Source: Pyropia yezoensis (lineage: Eukaryota; Rhodophyta; Bangiophyceae; Bangiales; Bangiaceae). From it: a DNA stretch of 64,000 nt. Below, piece after piece: positions 40,519 through 51,529 of this stretch; the stretch's first letter is position 1; every line of letters starts with the position of its first letter. Under the pieces are notes generated by a model, which saw only the letters and a program-made list of their open reading frames with translations, did no database searches and was not told the origin of the DNA. The stretch is taken from positions 310,001 through 374,000 of the forward strand of contig CM020620.1 in the NCBI GenBank assembly GCA_009829735.1, written 5' to 3'. A program made the position numbers and the translations under genes.

Positions 40519-41746
40519 CAGCCTCGCCCAAGTGGGCCAAGAGGACGAATCAACCGTGCCGGATACTGCGGCGACCTAAGGGAGTCCGCCCACCTCGGGT
40601 AGGACTTCCCAAGAACGTAAACCCACGTCGGGTCATCGCGGTGCTGACGGGTGAGAACTTCCAGGTGGTTGGACGGGTGCAACTAGCCCCCGGCCGTGCC
40701 TGCTGTGCCCGTATCGTACTTGATACTGGGTCAGGCGCCTCCTTGATACGCAGGTCGCTATTACCAAAGGAGGTGAAGCTCCAACGCTGGAAGTCTCAAG
40801 CTGACCATCTGATCGATATCAATGGCGGGGTACTTCCCATTGTTGGTGCCGTGACCCTACCAACTAGGTTGGGAACCCATGAGGTCAACGTGACCTATGG
40901 AGTAGTTGAGAATATATCGGTACCCCTGCTTCTGGGTACCCCTTATGTTGCAACGCAAGTGCCTTTGATTTGTGGCCCTGAGTAATGGGTCAAGTTGATG
41001 AATGGGGAGACCATCCCCATCCTTGGTAAACAAAAAGTCTGTGGCTCCTGTGACAGTCTCAAAGTCGAAGCCTGGTTGCTCCGTGAGAGAAGGGTTTACT
41101 ACTACTCTGCGTTTAGCCGGCAAGGTCACGTTGCCCCCCAACTCGGTGGCGCACGTTGATGTTGTAACTGATTATACGGGCAACGGGTTGGTGAACCCTC
41201 ACCCCCGTCTTGCTCGCAAGCACCAAGTGCATGTTGCCCTTGGCACGATGGACTCCAAAGCCGGAGTCCCGTGGAGGATCCAGGTGATGAACCTGAGCTC
41301 GTCGCCCAAGTACTTCAAGTCGGGAGCCAAGTTCGGCTATATCGACCAACATGAGGGACCAGTAGTAGCGGTCACCCTCAACGCGGGCGCGAGTAGCGAC
41401 CCGAAGTCCGGAAAGGAGAAGCATCAAGCCAAGTCGGCCGCCTCTTCTCGGCCGCATGTGAACATGGAGGGTGTCCCACCCGGGTTGAGGGTTCAAGTTG
41501 AATGCCTCTTGGACCAACATCACAAGTTGTGGGATGGTCAATTGGGACTCATGAGAGCCACCCAACACCGGATTGAGTTGAAGCCCGGTGCACCCCCTAT
41601 ACGCCAACAACCGTATACAGGAGGACCCCGTTCAAGGGCCCTCGTTAAGGAGCAAGTTGCTCGCATGGAGGCCCTCGATGTGATCGAGGCCAGCAACGCC
41701 GAGTGGGCGAGTCCGGTGGTCATTGTCCCCAAAGTTGATGGGACCC
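40482..41746 (+). pseudogene. pol: Protease and start of RT region of copy B
   Basis: Protease with VLDTGSGASLI ends at TAA 40983-40985, the same stop as in copy A. A one-base insertion near 41029 shifts the frame, then the segment leading to RT (VARMEALDVIEASNAEWASP) is open until truncation at 41746. Residues after that point come from the LTR of copy C. Confidence 0.85.
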
Positions 41747-42320
41747 TGTGGTATAAAACTCGATCCTCTCAGACACGTGTCAATATCCCTCGGGGGAAAG
41801 GGACAGGTAACGCAGAAAGGGGAACTACGAGAATGGTATGCCTGTTGCCTCACGTGCCTGCTTGCAGGGCAAACAGATACGCACGGTAGTGCACACGGGG
41901 AAGAGGAAAGCAAACGCGCAGTTGTCTTTTTCCCTGAGGGCGCGGGCCGAGGGCGCCTCGCTGTCCCTCTTAACGTGCATCTGGGGGAACCCCGGCACGT
42001 TGGCCCGGTAGCCCCCCCCCATAACCCCGAGTGGCCCCGACCCGAGTCTAACCTCGTCAGGTCGGGGGCCACTATCACTACTAATTCTATTCCCACTCAC
42101 TAATCTCACACTCAAATTCTCTCAAATCAAGTCCCTCACAAATATGCAAAAACACATCAGAAATCCCTCTCTCGCGTGTGGATAGCGTAGTCCACCGCAT
42201 CCCAGTGCCGGGCACGGGCCACGGCCGCCAACCATCGCCACACGGCGGGCGTGTTCTGGCACCTGGTGCCCTCTGGTTGCAGTCCCGGGTCGGCGCCAAG
42301 TCGGGGCCAGGGATGCTACA
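41747..42320 (-). repeat. 3' LTR of copy C
   Basis: 574 bp. On the plus strand it begins TGTGGTATAAAACTCG, so a TATAAAA box points into the antisense gene. Confidence 0.93.
41752..41758 (+). promoter_or_regulatory. Antisense TATA box in the family 2 LTR
   Basis: TATAAAA on the plus strand, antisense to the element, lies 5 nt inside the 3' LTR and about 750 nt upstream of the antisense ATG at 42507. A promoter role is inferred. Confidence 0.45.
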
Positions 42321-42335
42321 TAGCTCCCTCCCTAG
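42321..42335 (-). promoter_or_regulatory. Polypurine tract of copy C
   Basis: The sense strand reads AGGGAGGGAGCTA next to the 3' LTR. Confidence 0.75.
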
Positions 42336-42506
42336 TCCGGCACGTCCTCGGGCCGAACCAGGTGCCACCGTGCACAGCCTCGAGCACGTCCACACCGGTG
42401 CCGAGGTCGAGCATCTTCACCCCGGTCACGATCACCTGCCCCGATTCTGCCCCCCCCCCCTCCGCTCCTTCACCTTGGCCTTCTCGTTCCCCGGAGTCTG
42501 GACGGT

Positions 42507-44624
42507 ATGTCCAGTTCCGAGATCCAAGCTGGGCCCGTGGTTCCGGCGGCGAGTGTTGCGGAGGAGAACTCGGGTCGTCGTGCCCCTCTCCTGCCTCCGG
42601 TTCCTCGGATGTCGGTGCCGGCGCCGGTCGCCACGGCGGGGACGGATCGAGTTCCCCCGGCTTCCGCGATGCACCCGGTCGAGGCCCCCCCGGAGGGTCT
42701 CCCGGAGATGCTTCTTGGGCAGGACCCTCTGGCGGCCCGGCGTTACTCCACGGTGGTCGGCAACGCCGGCGCGGCCCAGTGCCAGCAGGATTGCATGGAC
42801 CTCTGGCGCAAGGAACTCCAGCGCGGGGTCCTGACCGAGATGGACAAGGCACGTCTTCATACGGCGGACCAGATGCGCCTGGCACAAGACCGCTCCCAGA
42901 GCTTCTCGGGTTCCTCTTGGGCTGCTCGTCTGGAGGATCTCCCCTTCGCGCTGGTACTGGATCTACCCTTGACCGAGCGTCGCGTGTCCGCGTCCGTTCT
43001 CCGGTGGCCGGAGGAGGAAGGGTACGTCCACCGGGCGCTCAAGGTCTGGGACGAGGCGCTCAAGGGGTCGGGAAGCTTGAACTGCGACCCCCGTCCGAGC
43101 ATGGTCGCTCTGGAGCCGCCTTTCTTGACCCGGAAATACTCCAAGTTGTCGCCGGCACGGGAGCAGGGTGAGCGACGCGGGCGCCAGCGTGACTTCCTTG
43201 TAAGCTGCAACCACCAGGAGTTCTGGAAGCTGGACAAGGCTAACCGGGCGGCATACTACCCCAAGGTCATCCCGCAGCAGCAGGAAGTCGAGATCCCGGT
43301 CGGGTTTGCTCCTTCCAGCATCCCTTGCACCTGGTACTTCTTGGACGCCTTGACTCAGGCGTCGATCAAGGGCTTCTTCCACTCAATCCCGTACATGATG
43401 TACACGTCCGAGATGACAGTCTTGGCGGCCAACCACTGGCTTCATGAGGTCTTGGTGTCCAACCGGCTTTGGTTTCTCCCTGACCTCCTGATGGTCTGGA
43501 TTGTCGACAAGTTGACCGTCGACTTCCTGTGCAGCCAGGACGAGGAGTACAAGGAGCTCTTCCAGGCGATGATCGACTTCCGGCGTCTGGTGCCGGTGCA
43601 TGACCGGAACTTCTTGAACGCGATTGCCGACCAGAACCGCCCGCGTCGGGATGGCTTCGGTTGGGCGCAGGTGGTCTACCAGTCTTCTCCGGCCAAGGTG
43701 CGGCTGGCGACGCCGCTTCCGGCGTGGCCGCAGCTAGGTAGCTTTCCTGCTCCGGCCGCCCTTGATCTTCTGCCAGTTGGACCGCCGGTGCAGGAGTCGG
43801 GATGGGCCGCGGCGGTCGGTCGGGCGTCTGCGGCGGCTCCACTTCCTCCGGTTGCCCCTGTCGCCCCGGTCGCCTCGCCTGAACCGTCACCGGCACGTCC
43901 GCGCCCTGTTCCGGCTGTGCCAGTACTTCAAGCTCCTCCGGCACCGCGCTTGTCTGCGGCGAGTCTGGGAGTGGCCGTGCGGTCGCCGATTACTCCGGCC
44001 GCTCTACCCCGGACGCCTTCTTCCAACGCCGGCGGCGCTGTGCCTCCGCTGGAGTTGGGTACTCCGGTCTCGGGGGCCGTTGTGGACCGTCCGGTAGTGT
44101 CATCCTCGGGCCGGTTCGAGATTCCGGCGCCGACTCTGCGCCTCACCCGCTTCCGGGTGCCTGACTGGTACCTGAACCAAGGTGGTCCAACATGCGACCA
44201 GTACGACGTCGGCATGATTGAAGACCAGCTGGGTCGTCTTCCGGTGCAGGTTGAAGGCGTCGGGTCCTCCCTGGTGCTGGGCACTTACGCCAGTGTCTTG
44301 AACGACGTGGTCGACCGGGTGTTTGCTTGCGCGGACAGCGGCCAGATGTCGAACAACCCGGTGGTTGGCGAACTTCTGGCGACTTTGACGCGGCATGGCC
44401 TGGCCCAGCAGTGGTCAGAGACCTTCACGGGCTTCCAGCGGCGCCGACGGACATATCTGGATGAGCGGGAGCCACCGGCAACTACTGGTACTACTCCGAT
44501 GGCGTCATACCGGGATGCGCCGCGTCCACCGCACTACGTCATCCCGTCTTCCTCCGGTTCCCGTCGTACCGCGGAGGCAGCGCCGGAGGACACTCCCGCG
44601 GCTCAGCGTCCGCGCCGGGAGTAG
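42507..44624 (+). CDS. Antisense gene of family 2, intact, 705 residues
   Basis: Transcribed opposite to gag-pol, from ATG 42507 (MSSSEIQAGP) to TAG 44622-44624, uninterrupted. Pol ends at 44770, so the two genes converge with a 145-bp gap. Parts: a Pro/Ala-rich N-terminus, a well-composed middle of about 300 residues (DFLVSCNHQEFWKL, AAYYPKVIPQQQ, VEIPVGFAPSS, LAANHWLHEVLVSNRLWFLP, FQAMIDFRRLVPVHDRNFLN), a Pro/Val-rich linker, and a conserved C-terminal 180 residues. There is no signal peptide or convincing membrane segment, so it is not an envelope gene. The middle shares ordered motifs with the family 1 antisense product. The part visible in copy E (63796-64000) is highly conserved. No known domain recognised. 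Confidence 0.82.
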   Translation: MSSSEIQAGPVVPAASVAEENSGRRAPLLPPVPRMSVPAPVATAGTDRVPPASAMHPVEAPPEGLPEMLLGQDPLAARRYSTVVGNAGAAQCQQDCMDLWRKELQRGVLTEMDKARLHTADQMRLAQDRSQSFSGSSWAARLEDLPFALVLDLPLTERRVSASVLRWPEEEGYVHRALKVWDEALKGSGSLNCDPRPSMVALEPPFLTRKYSKLSPAREQGERRGRQRDFLVSCNHQEFWKLDKANRAAYYPKVIPQQQEVEIPVGFAPSSIPCTWYFLDALTQASIKGFFHSIPYMMYTSEMTVLAANHWLHEVLVSNRLWFLPDLLMVWIVDKLTVDFLCSQDEEYKELFQAMIDFRRLVPVHDRNFLNAIADQNRPRRDGFGWAQVVYQSSPAKVRLATPLPAWPQLGSFPAPAALDLLPVGPPVQESGWAAAVGRASAAAPLPPVAPVAPVASPEPSPARPRPVPAVPVLQAPPAPRLSAASLGVAVRSPITPAALPRTPSSNAGGAVPPLELGTPVSGAVVDRPVVSSSGRFEIPAPTLRLTRFRVPDWYLNQGGPTCDQYDVGMIEDQLGRLPVQVEGVGSSLVLGTYASVLNDVVDRVFACADSGQMSNNPVVGELLATLTRHGLAQQWSETFTGFQRRRRTYLDEREPPATTGTTPMASYRDAPRPPHYVIPSSSGSRRTAEAAPEDTPAAQRPRRE

Positions 44625-44769
44625 TAGTTGGATGCAAGGAGGGTGAGGGTCTTGGGAGAAGCGAGGAGGGAAGAGGCGGAGAGAAGGGTTGCTCGAGCGG
44701 GTGCTTGTTTTCCTTGATTGCTCCATGCTTGCATTGCGTGTTCTCCTTGATATACCCGTTCCCTTCTTC

Positions 44770-47700
44770 TCAATCCTCTTGTTCCGCATCCGTTGCGGGT
44801 GAGCTCGTCTCGTCCCGAGGGTCTTGGTTGGCCCCGTCCTCTTGGTCCTCCTCCGTGTCCGACTCCAGAATCTTGCCGGCTCTGGCCACGGGAGTGCCCT
44901 CAATCCCGTTCCGTCGCGTGTAGGCACAGACGTCCGCGATGGGTAGCCGGTTTGAGGGTTCCCATGTATCATCTGCTGGGTTAAAGCCGAACCAGCGTAC
45001 TCGCAGGTACAGGCGTCCATCTCTCCAGGCATGGTCGACAAACTTGACGTAGACAAATTCCCGACCTTCTTCTTGGGATAGCCAGGGTATCGCTGTCCGC
45101 TTACGCCGGGTCAAGTCCCGTTGGCTTGGCGGTGGAGCTCGGGTGACATGGTCGCTGCTCACCCGGTACGGAGAGCCATCCACGTCTAGAAGGAAGGTCC
45201 AGCCATCCGTATTGAGAATCTCATAAGGTCCATCCGTCTTAGAGTCCAGCTTCCCCCGGGTCTTGCTATGGTTGTCCACAAAAACCCAGTCGCCACCACC
45301 CAGTCCCTTGTTCTTTTCCCGGACACCCTTGTCATAGTCCCGCTTGTATCGCTCCTGGGTCTTTGAGATTGACTCCTTGACTCTTGGGAGCAGGAGCTTT
45401 AGTTGTTCCAGGAACTCATCCTTTGCCTTGGGACCTGACTTCAGTGCAGGCTGGAGACCATCCGGTATTCTTTCCAGGGAGAAGTTGGTCAGCCGCCTTG
45501 GGGTGACAAAGTCGAGTGGAGCGACTCCCGTTGTCCGGTGAACTCGGGAGTTGTAGGCTAGAGTGAGGACAGCCAGGAGCTCGTCCCAGTCTTCTTGGTG
45601 CTCCTCCACGTAGTGCCGTAGCATGTCCACTAGGGTCCGGTTGAATCGTTCCACCTGACCGTTCGTTTGAGGGTGGTACGTCGTGGTGTACAAGTTCTTG
45701 ATGCCCATCAGGTCACAGACTCCTTGGAAGAACAGGGATGCAAACTGGGGACCGTTGTCGGTTAAGACGGAGTCTGGAGGGCCGTAGGCAGCTATCCAGT
45801 ACTCGCAGAAGGCCGACGTGACATCCAGAGCCGTGATGGTTCTCAACGGGATTGCTCGAGTGAACTTGGAGAACCGGTCACAAATGATGAGCAGGTATAT
45901 GTTGCCACTGGAGGTCTCAGGTAGGGGCCCCAGGATGTCCATGCTTAAGCTTGCAAAGGGCTCCGCCGCAGGGAATAGGCGTAGCTTAGAAGTTTTCTTC
46001 CTCTGGGACAACCGGTTCCTTGCACAAGAAATACAAGCCTCCAGGCACTTATGGACGTCACTGGCCATGGTTTCCCAGTAATAATGTCGTCTCATGGAAG
46101 CATACATCCGATTGATACCAGGATGCCCGGCCTGGGGAGACGAGTGCTCCAGGCGTAGGATGTCAGTCCGTAGGCTCCGGGGTACGTAGACTTGAGTTGC
46201 CCCATCGAAGGGTGACACCCGTACCAGGAGTCCGTCTGTAGACTCGGAGAAGCGACTGTTCCGGTTCAGGTCCATTTGGTGGCGAAGCTCCAAGCATTGA
46301 GGGTCCGTCAATTGTGCCTCCAGCATCCGGTGAATGGTTACCGGTTGATGAGCGTCAGGTGTCTCGTACAGGGGAGCGTGCCAGCCACGTCCGACATTCG
46401 GGAGGATGAAGCAAGGTATTTCCTCCGGGATAGGACCGGTATCGGCTGCAGGAGTCTCCAGCCGGGACATGGTGTCGGCGCAGTGGTGCTCCCTCCCTGC
46501 TCTGGTGCACACCTTGTACTTGAACTCCGAAAGGCGTAGGCGCCACCGGGCGACCCTTCCTTGACTGCTGTCCATGCATAGCAGCCACCTTAGACTGGCG
46601 TGGTCCGTCCGGATGAGGAACTCTTGTCCTTCAAGATATGGACGTAACAGGAAGCAAGCCCAGACGACCGCCAAGCACTCGCGCTCGGTCGTGGAATAGT
46701 TCTTCTCGGCTGGAGTCAAGACGCGACTGTAGTAGCCTATCGGGAGGAAGTGCCCATCAGGTTGTTGCTGGAGTAGTGAGCACCCCACCTGGACGCCACA
46801 GGCGTCAGTCTCCAGAACAAACTGACCCTCCCGCTTGGGTAACGCCAGTACTGGAGTGGTGGTCAGGCGCTTCTTGAGCTCTTCGAAGGCTGCTGTCTGC
46901 TTCTCGTCGAACACCGGGAGTTGTGCTGGAAGCTTCTTGCTAGTAAGCTTGGTCAAGGGCCGGGCAATCAGAGCGTAGTCCCGTACGAACCGGCGGTAGA
47001 CGTTGCACATACCCAGGAAGCTCTTGAGTTCCGTCTGGGTTTTAGGTTGCCGTGCATGCCGGAGGGCCTTGATGTTCTTCTCGTTGACTCGGAGCTCCCC
47101 CGGACTCAGCACGTGCCCCAGGTACTCCACCTCAGTCTCAAACAGGTGGCACTTCTCGGCCTTGAGGGTAACTCCAGCCTTGGACAGGAGGGCCAGGACC
47201 TCTCGAAGGTGCTCCAGGTGTTCCACTGGGGTCTTGGAGAAAACAATGATGTCGTCCAGGTAGACCAAACATGTTCTCCACCTTAGCCCCGACAGGATGA
47301 TGTCGATGGCTCTCTGGAAGGTTGCCGGAGCATTAGTGAGACCAAAAGGGAGACGCTTGCACCGGAACAGTCCCATGTGGCACGTGAAGGTTGTCTTGTC
47401 CTTGTCCTCGTCAGCCAGAGGGATCTGCCAGTAACCGGCATTACAATCCAGCGTCGAGAAGAGGGTGGCATCACCAAGAAAGTCGAGGCAATCATCCATC
47501 CGGGGTATCGGGTATACATCCTTGACTGTCATCTCGTTCAGGCGTCTGTAGTCAACGCAGAAACGGAAGTGACCGCCAGGTTTCGGGACGACTACCACCG
47601 GGAAAGCCCACTCGCCATCAGACGGCTCGATAACATCCATCTTGAGCATCTTGTTAACCTGCTTCTCAATCTCATCCCGGCGATGAGGTCCAGCCCGGTA

Positions 47701-48863
47701 TGGGTGCATGTGCACTGGTTTGGCATCTGGCTTGAGTTGAATCCGGTGTAGGGTGGCGTCCATCTTGCCCAGCTCTCCAGACCACAGATGCCGATGTTCC
47801 TGGAGAAGCTTCTCCAGTGCCTCCTTCAAGTCGGAGGGACGTTTTCTTGGTTGACCTTCGGCATCCCGGGCGGTGCTTGTTCGGGCTTCGGAGTAGTACG
47901 GCCAGCCTGCTCTTGTTCCGGAGATACGTCTAAGGCCGTCAAGTTGGATGCCAGCTCTTGTTGCAGGTTGAAGAGGTCTTCCTTGCTCATAGCGCGGGCG
48001 GACCCCCGGTACGGCTCTGCTGTACCAACTCGAGTGCCCTTGGCGAGGGTTATTGGCTTCCGGCTCACGTTGACGATCAGCACCGAGAACGGGGTGTGCC
48101 GCTCCACCTTCTTGTGATGTCCATGGGCTAGGTATAATCGGTGTTTCGCCAGAAATTCCTTGCGTCCGTAGATCAGGCATTGACCTGCAGTCCGGGTCGT
48201 GACTTGAACCTTGGTCTCCGAGCGAGGAGGTAGGAGCACCGGTTTGATGAGGGTCAAGGTAGAGGGTGGGATGCGTTCCTTCTGGTTCTTGGCCACACGA
48301 ACCTTGGTGTCCAGGTGCTCCAGCACTGGTGACACAAACCCATGGTTGAACTGCACCTTTCCTTCTCCGGGTAGGATGCCCTTGACATGCTGCTTCTGGA
48401 AGTCCCAGCCTAGGATGAGGGGGACTGATAAGGTCTTGACTACTAGAAAGGGAAAAAGCATTGGTTCATTGTTGACATAGATGGCGACGGGAAGACGGCC
48501 AAGCGGTCGTAGGGTTTGACCTGATGCGTCTACAATCCGGGTCTTGGTAGGCGCTCTCCAGGCATGTCGACGCCAGCCCGGAGGTAACAGGTTCTCAGTG
48601 ATGACGCTTGGTCCGGCTCCCGTGTCGACCACCGGCGTAACAGCTTGGGGGAGGCTATCCCCCACACGCATACGAGCATTAATCTTGAGGTTTTCCTTAC
48701 GCAGGACGAGCAAGGTCCCCTTGAACAAACAGGGTGTCCAGGCGGCTACCGGTTGAGCAGGTAACTGCCGTCCTTTCTCCCGGCACGCAAGGGGAGAACA
48801 GGTAGAAGTACCCTGCCGTTGGAGATTCGGGAAGACACTTGGGGAGAGCGCCTGCCCTACTCG
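44770..48863 (-). CDS. pol: PR-RT-RNaseH-IN polyprotein of copy C, one frameshift
   Basis: Entered by predicted -1 frameshifting from gag at 48863. Protease (PVVDTGAGPSVI) and the following linker are open to about 47826. A one-base shortfall in a C run near 47837, relative to copy E, moves the rest to another frame. That frame is open to 44770: RT (FSTLDCNAGYWQIP, VYLDDIIVFSKTP), RNase H (LETDACGVQVG), and the integrase zinc region (CISCARNRL). Integrase catalytic motifs follow: Asp in MDILGPLPE, Asp in LTDNGPQFAS, Glu in TNGQVERFN. A GPY-type module (TDGPYEILNTDG) and a chromodomain-like tail (FVDHAWRDGRLYLRVRWFGF, DDTWEPSNRLP) end the protein. Apart from the shift, every catalytic motif is present. 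The shift lies in a homopolymer and could be a sequencing error. Confidence 0.92.
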
Positions 48864-48869
48864 TTTCCC
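48829..48869 (-). promoter_or_regulatory. Predicted -1 frameshift signal of copy C
   Basis: GGGAAAC (48863-48869) in gag register, a 5-nt spacer, then stem GGGCAGGCGC with GTGTCTTCCC (one mismatch, two G-U) around a 9-nt loop. The gag stop TAG lies at the base of the stem. Confidence 0.72.
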
Positions 48870-50615
48870 GGCTCCGAGGAGTCCTTAGAGGTTTCGGTCT
48901 CCAGGTCAAAGTCCGTAGGAGCTTCCCTTGCCAGAGCCTCCGTGATGCTCTGTAAGGTTGCCACTCGGATGGCATGTACCTGTGCCTTGTCCATCTTGGA
49001 GGGTGCCCGCCGGTCAGCCCAGTTGACCGCCTTTGCAAACACCAGTCCTTGACGCTTGAGTTTCTCCTGGAGATCCTCGGGAATGGTCGGGCACTGGTAG
49101 GACATATGATCCTCTTTCTGGCACAGCCAGCAAGACCGGAACCGCTGGTTCCTGATCTGCTTGGGGGCGACCAGGGAAGGTTGCTCCTTAGAAACGAAGC
49201 CGCCCCACTTGTCCCTTGACTCCATGGGTGAGGCCTCGCCAACTGCGAGTACCGGTACAGGGTTATCACCTCCCTTATACTTGTCGGGTCCGGGACGAAC
49301 TCGCGACAACGGCTTGGGGGTTGATACCATAGGAGCCTGGAGGGCCTTGGCTTGCCGGTGCTTGCCCTGGGTGTAGGCCATCAACTGCTGGAAGGTATGT
49401 TCTTGATGTTCCTGGTTGTAGTTCTCCGCATCCACTTGAAGATATTCAGGAAGCCCCTCCGAGAAGATCATCTTGAGCCTGTCCTCAGGGTAAACGTTGC
49501 CACAAGCATCGCTCATCTCCCGGACACGACGGGCGAACGCCTCTGGAGTCTCTTGTCTCTCCATGGTTGCCCGGTTCAGCCTACCGACTGCCTTACGCAG
49601 GGAGTCCGCGTCTGCGTAGTTGGACAGGAGCCAGTTGACCGCCTCCGGATAACTCGCAACGGTACGTCCAACAATGTGCCCGGCAGAGTCTGGTAGAACC
49701 TGTGCAAACCGCTGTTCCGCTTCTCCGGTCATGAAGTTAACCAGGAGATAGAGAGCCTTGCCCTCGGACACATCGTTGTCATTGCATGCCTTGACAAACC
49801 GGCGCAGGAAGGCAAAGATAAGCGCCGGTCTCTTCCCGGAAAACTTAGGATGTCCCCCAAAGCTCGGCTGCATTCGCCGGTTCAGGGATGCCATCTTCTT
49901 GGCCATCTTCCGGGTGTAACCTTGGTCTTGGTTCTCCAGCCGGTAGTTACCCCAATACGTGACCTTGTTCAGGGTGGCATCTCCCACTTGGTGGGCAGGG
50001 AAGTCGAACTCGACTAGCCTGCGCCGGGTAGGACCGGGAGATGCATCCCAGTCATATCCCTCCTCAGAGCTGGAGGAACTGGTCTCGCTGGTGCTAGAGC
50101 GGCGGCGACGACGCCGACGCCTACGGCTGCTCCGGTCACCGGTCTTGGAGCTCCCCGCCCCATAGGACGCAAGGGGAGGAAAAGCTTGGCCGGTCCCAGG
50201 AGTCGAAGTCTCAGGAAGACCCGTAGAACCAGTCATAGCGGTGCCTCTGGCACTGCTAGTGCCCACAGGAAGAGGTGTATACACCCAGCTGCCATGTGTG
50301 GGTCCAGGAGTAAACACACCAGGGGCTATCCCTGGAGGTTGAAGAGTAGAACCGACAGGAGGGAGACGTCTGCTGCGAGCGGACTCAAACGCCGTTGACC
50401 CCGGGGTGGCTCCCACAGGAGGAACAGCCGGAGGAACGGGAGCAGGCGGTACTTGGCCGCCTGTAGACTCCAGTCCACTACCGGATGTCACGCCCAGGTC
50501 TGCTTCACCCGTAGGGAGAACGCCGGGTTGGGCACCGTCCCCCGCGGTGACCAGGGATGCGTCAAGGGACGCGGGTCTACCCCTTCGGGCACCGTCGTGC
50601 CAGGAGGGTAGCCAT
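48857..50615 (-). CDS. gag: gag of copy C
   Basis: ATG 50615 (MATLL) is the likely ancestral start by comparison with copy E, but small homopolymer indels between about 50570 and 50605 disturb the first 20 codons. The main frame is then open to TAG 48857-48859. Parts: Pro/Gly/Thr-rich N-terminus, Arg-rich patch followed by a Ser cluster (RRRRRRRR, SSSSSEEG), a capsid-like helical region (FAFLRRFVKACNDNDVSEG, AVNWLLSNYADADSLRKAVG), and one CCHC knuckle (CWLCQKEDHMSYQC). The capsid region resembles family 1 gag (shared FEFLR/FAFLRRF-KACNDN). Confidence 0.88.
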
Positions 50616-50804
50616 GTTGGTCTCTTGACAGCCACAGTCCAGTTACCTGCGTGTCCAAAGATCGCAAGACCACAAGAGAGGGTTGGAGAGCCAGGAATGG
50701 GGTTCCCGTGAACGGGTGCAAATAATTCCCAAACCACAGAAAAAGACAGAATAGGAACAACGCAACCGCTGCTCCCAAATGTCTCTTCTCAAACACTCCA
50801 ATCA

Positions 50805-50822
50805 TCCCCTGCTGCTCCACCA
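50805..50822 (-). promoter_or_regulatory. Primer-binding site of copy C
   Basis: Sense strand TGGTGGAGCAGCAGGGGA, 4 nt from the 5' LTR, identical to family 1. Confidence 0.85.
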
Positions 50823-50826
50823 AATA

Positions 50827-51398
50827 TGTGGTATAAAACTCGATCCTCTCAGACACGTGTCAATATCCCTCGGGGAAAGGGACAGGTAACGCAGAAAGGG
50901 GAACTACGAGAATGGTATGCCTGTTGCCTCACGTGCCTGCTTGCAGGGCAAACAGATACGCACGGTAGTGCACACGGGGAAGAGGAAAGCAAACGCGCAG
51001 TTGTCTTTTTCCCTGAGGGCGCGGGCCGAGGGCGCCTCGCTGTCCCTCTTAACGTGCATCTGGGGGAACCCCGGCACGTTGGCCCGGTAGCCCCCCCCAT
51101 AACCCCGAGTGGCCCCGACCCGAGTCTAACCTCGTCAGGTCGGGGGCCACTATCACTACTAATTCTATTCCCACTCACTAATCTCACACTCAAATTCTCT
51201 CAAATCAAGTCCCTCACAAATATGCAAAAACACATCAGAAATCCCTCTCTCGCGTGTGGATAGCGTAGTCCACCGCATCCCAGTGCCGGGCACGGGCCAC
51301 GGCCGCCAACCATCGCCACACGGCGGGCGTGTTCTGGCACCTGGTGCCCTCTGGTTGCAGTCCCGGGTCGGCGCCAAGTCGGGGCCAGGGATGCTACA
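50827..51398 (-). repeat. 5' LTR of copy C
   Basis: 572 bp, same as 41747-42320 apart from two single-base homopolymer differences by eye. Confidence 0.93.
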
Positions 51399-51529
51399 GG
51401 GTACCCCACATTTGGTGGAGCAGCAGGGGACAGAGGTAAACTTTACCTCCGGGTGCACCCGGGTGTAGGGGGCCCTCTGTCTCAGAGGAACGGTGGACTT
51501 GGACCGTGTCATACGGATCGTTAGCCAAC

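Larger units (their letters stand above)
37951..41746 (+). mobile_element. Family 1 retrotransposon copy B, 3'-truncated
   Basis: It has a 5' LTR, PBS, gag, protease and the first part of pol, in plus orientation, head-to-head with copy A. It stops abruptly at 41746, just before the RT core, where the family 2 LTR of copy C starts. Its gag/protease core matches copy A almost exactly, while its LTR and gag N-terminus are more diverged. Confidence 0.92.
41747..51398 (-). mobile_element. Ty3/gypsy retrotransposon, family 2 copy C, full length
   Basis: A 9652-bp element with LTRs of 574 and 572 bp bounded by TGTGG and CTACA, identical by eye except for one-base differences in two homopolymers. 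The minus strand is sense: 5' LTR, PBS, gag, PR-RT-RNaseH-IN with chromodomain-like tail, antisense gene, PPT, 3' LTR. The flanking 5-mers differ (GACCC at 41742-41746, GGGTA at 51399-51403). Left and right neighbours are different parts of family 1. Confidence 0.93.

Noticed and set aside
42507-44624. Antisense gene as an envelope gene or a shadow of pol
   Set aside because: It is on the opposite strand to gag-pol, has no signal peptide or membrane anchor, and lies beyond the pol stop codon, so it is neither.
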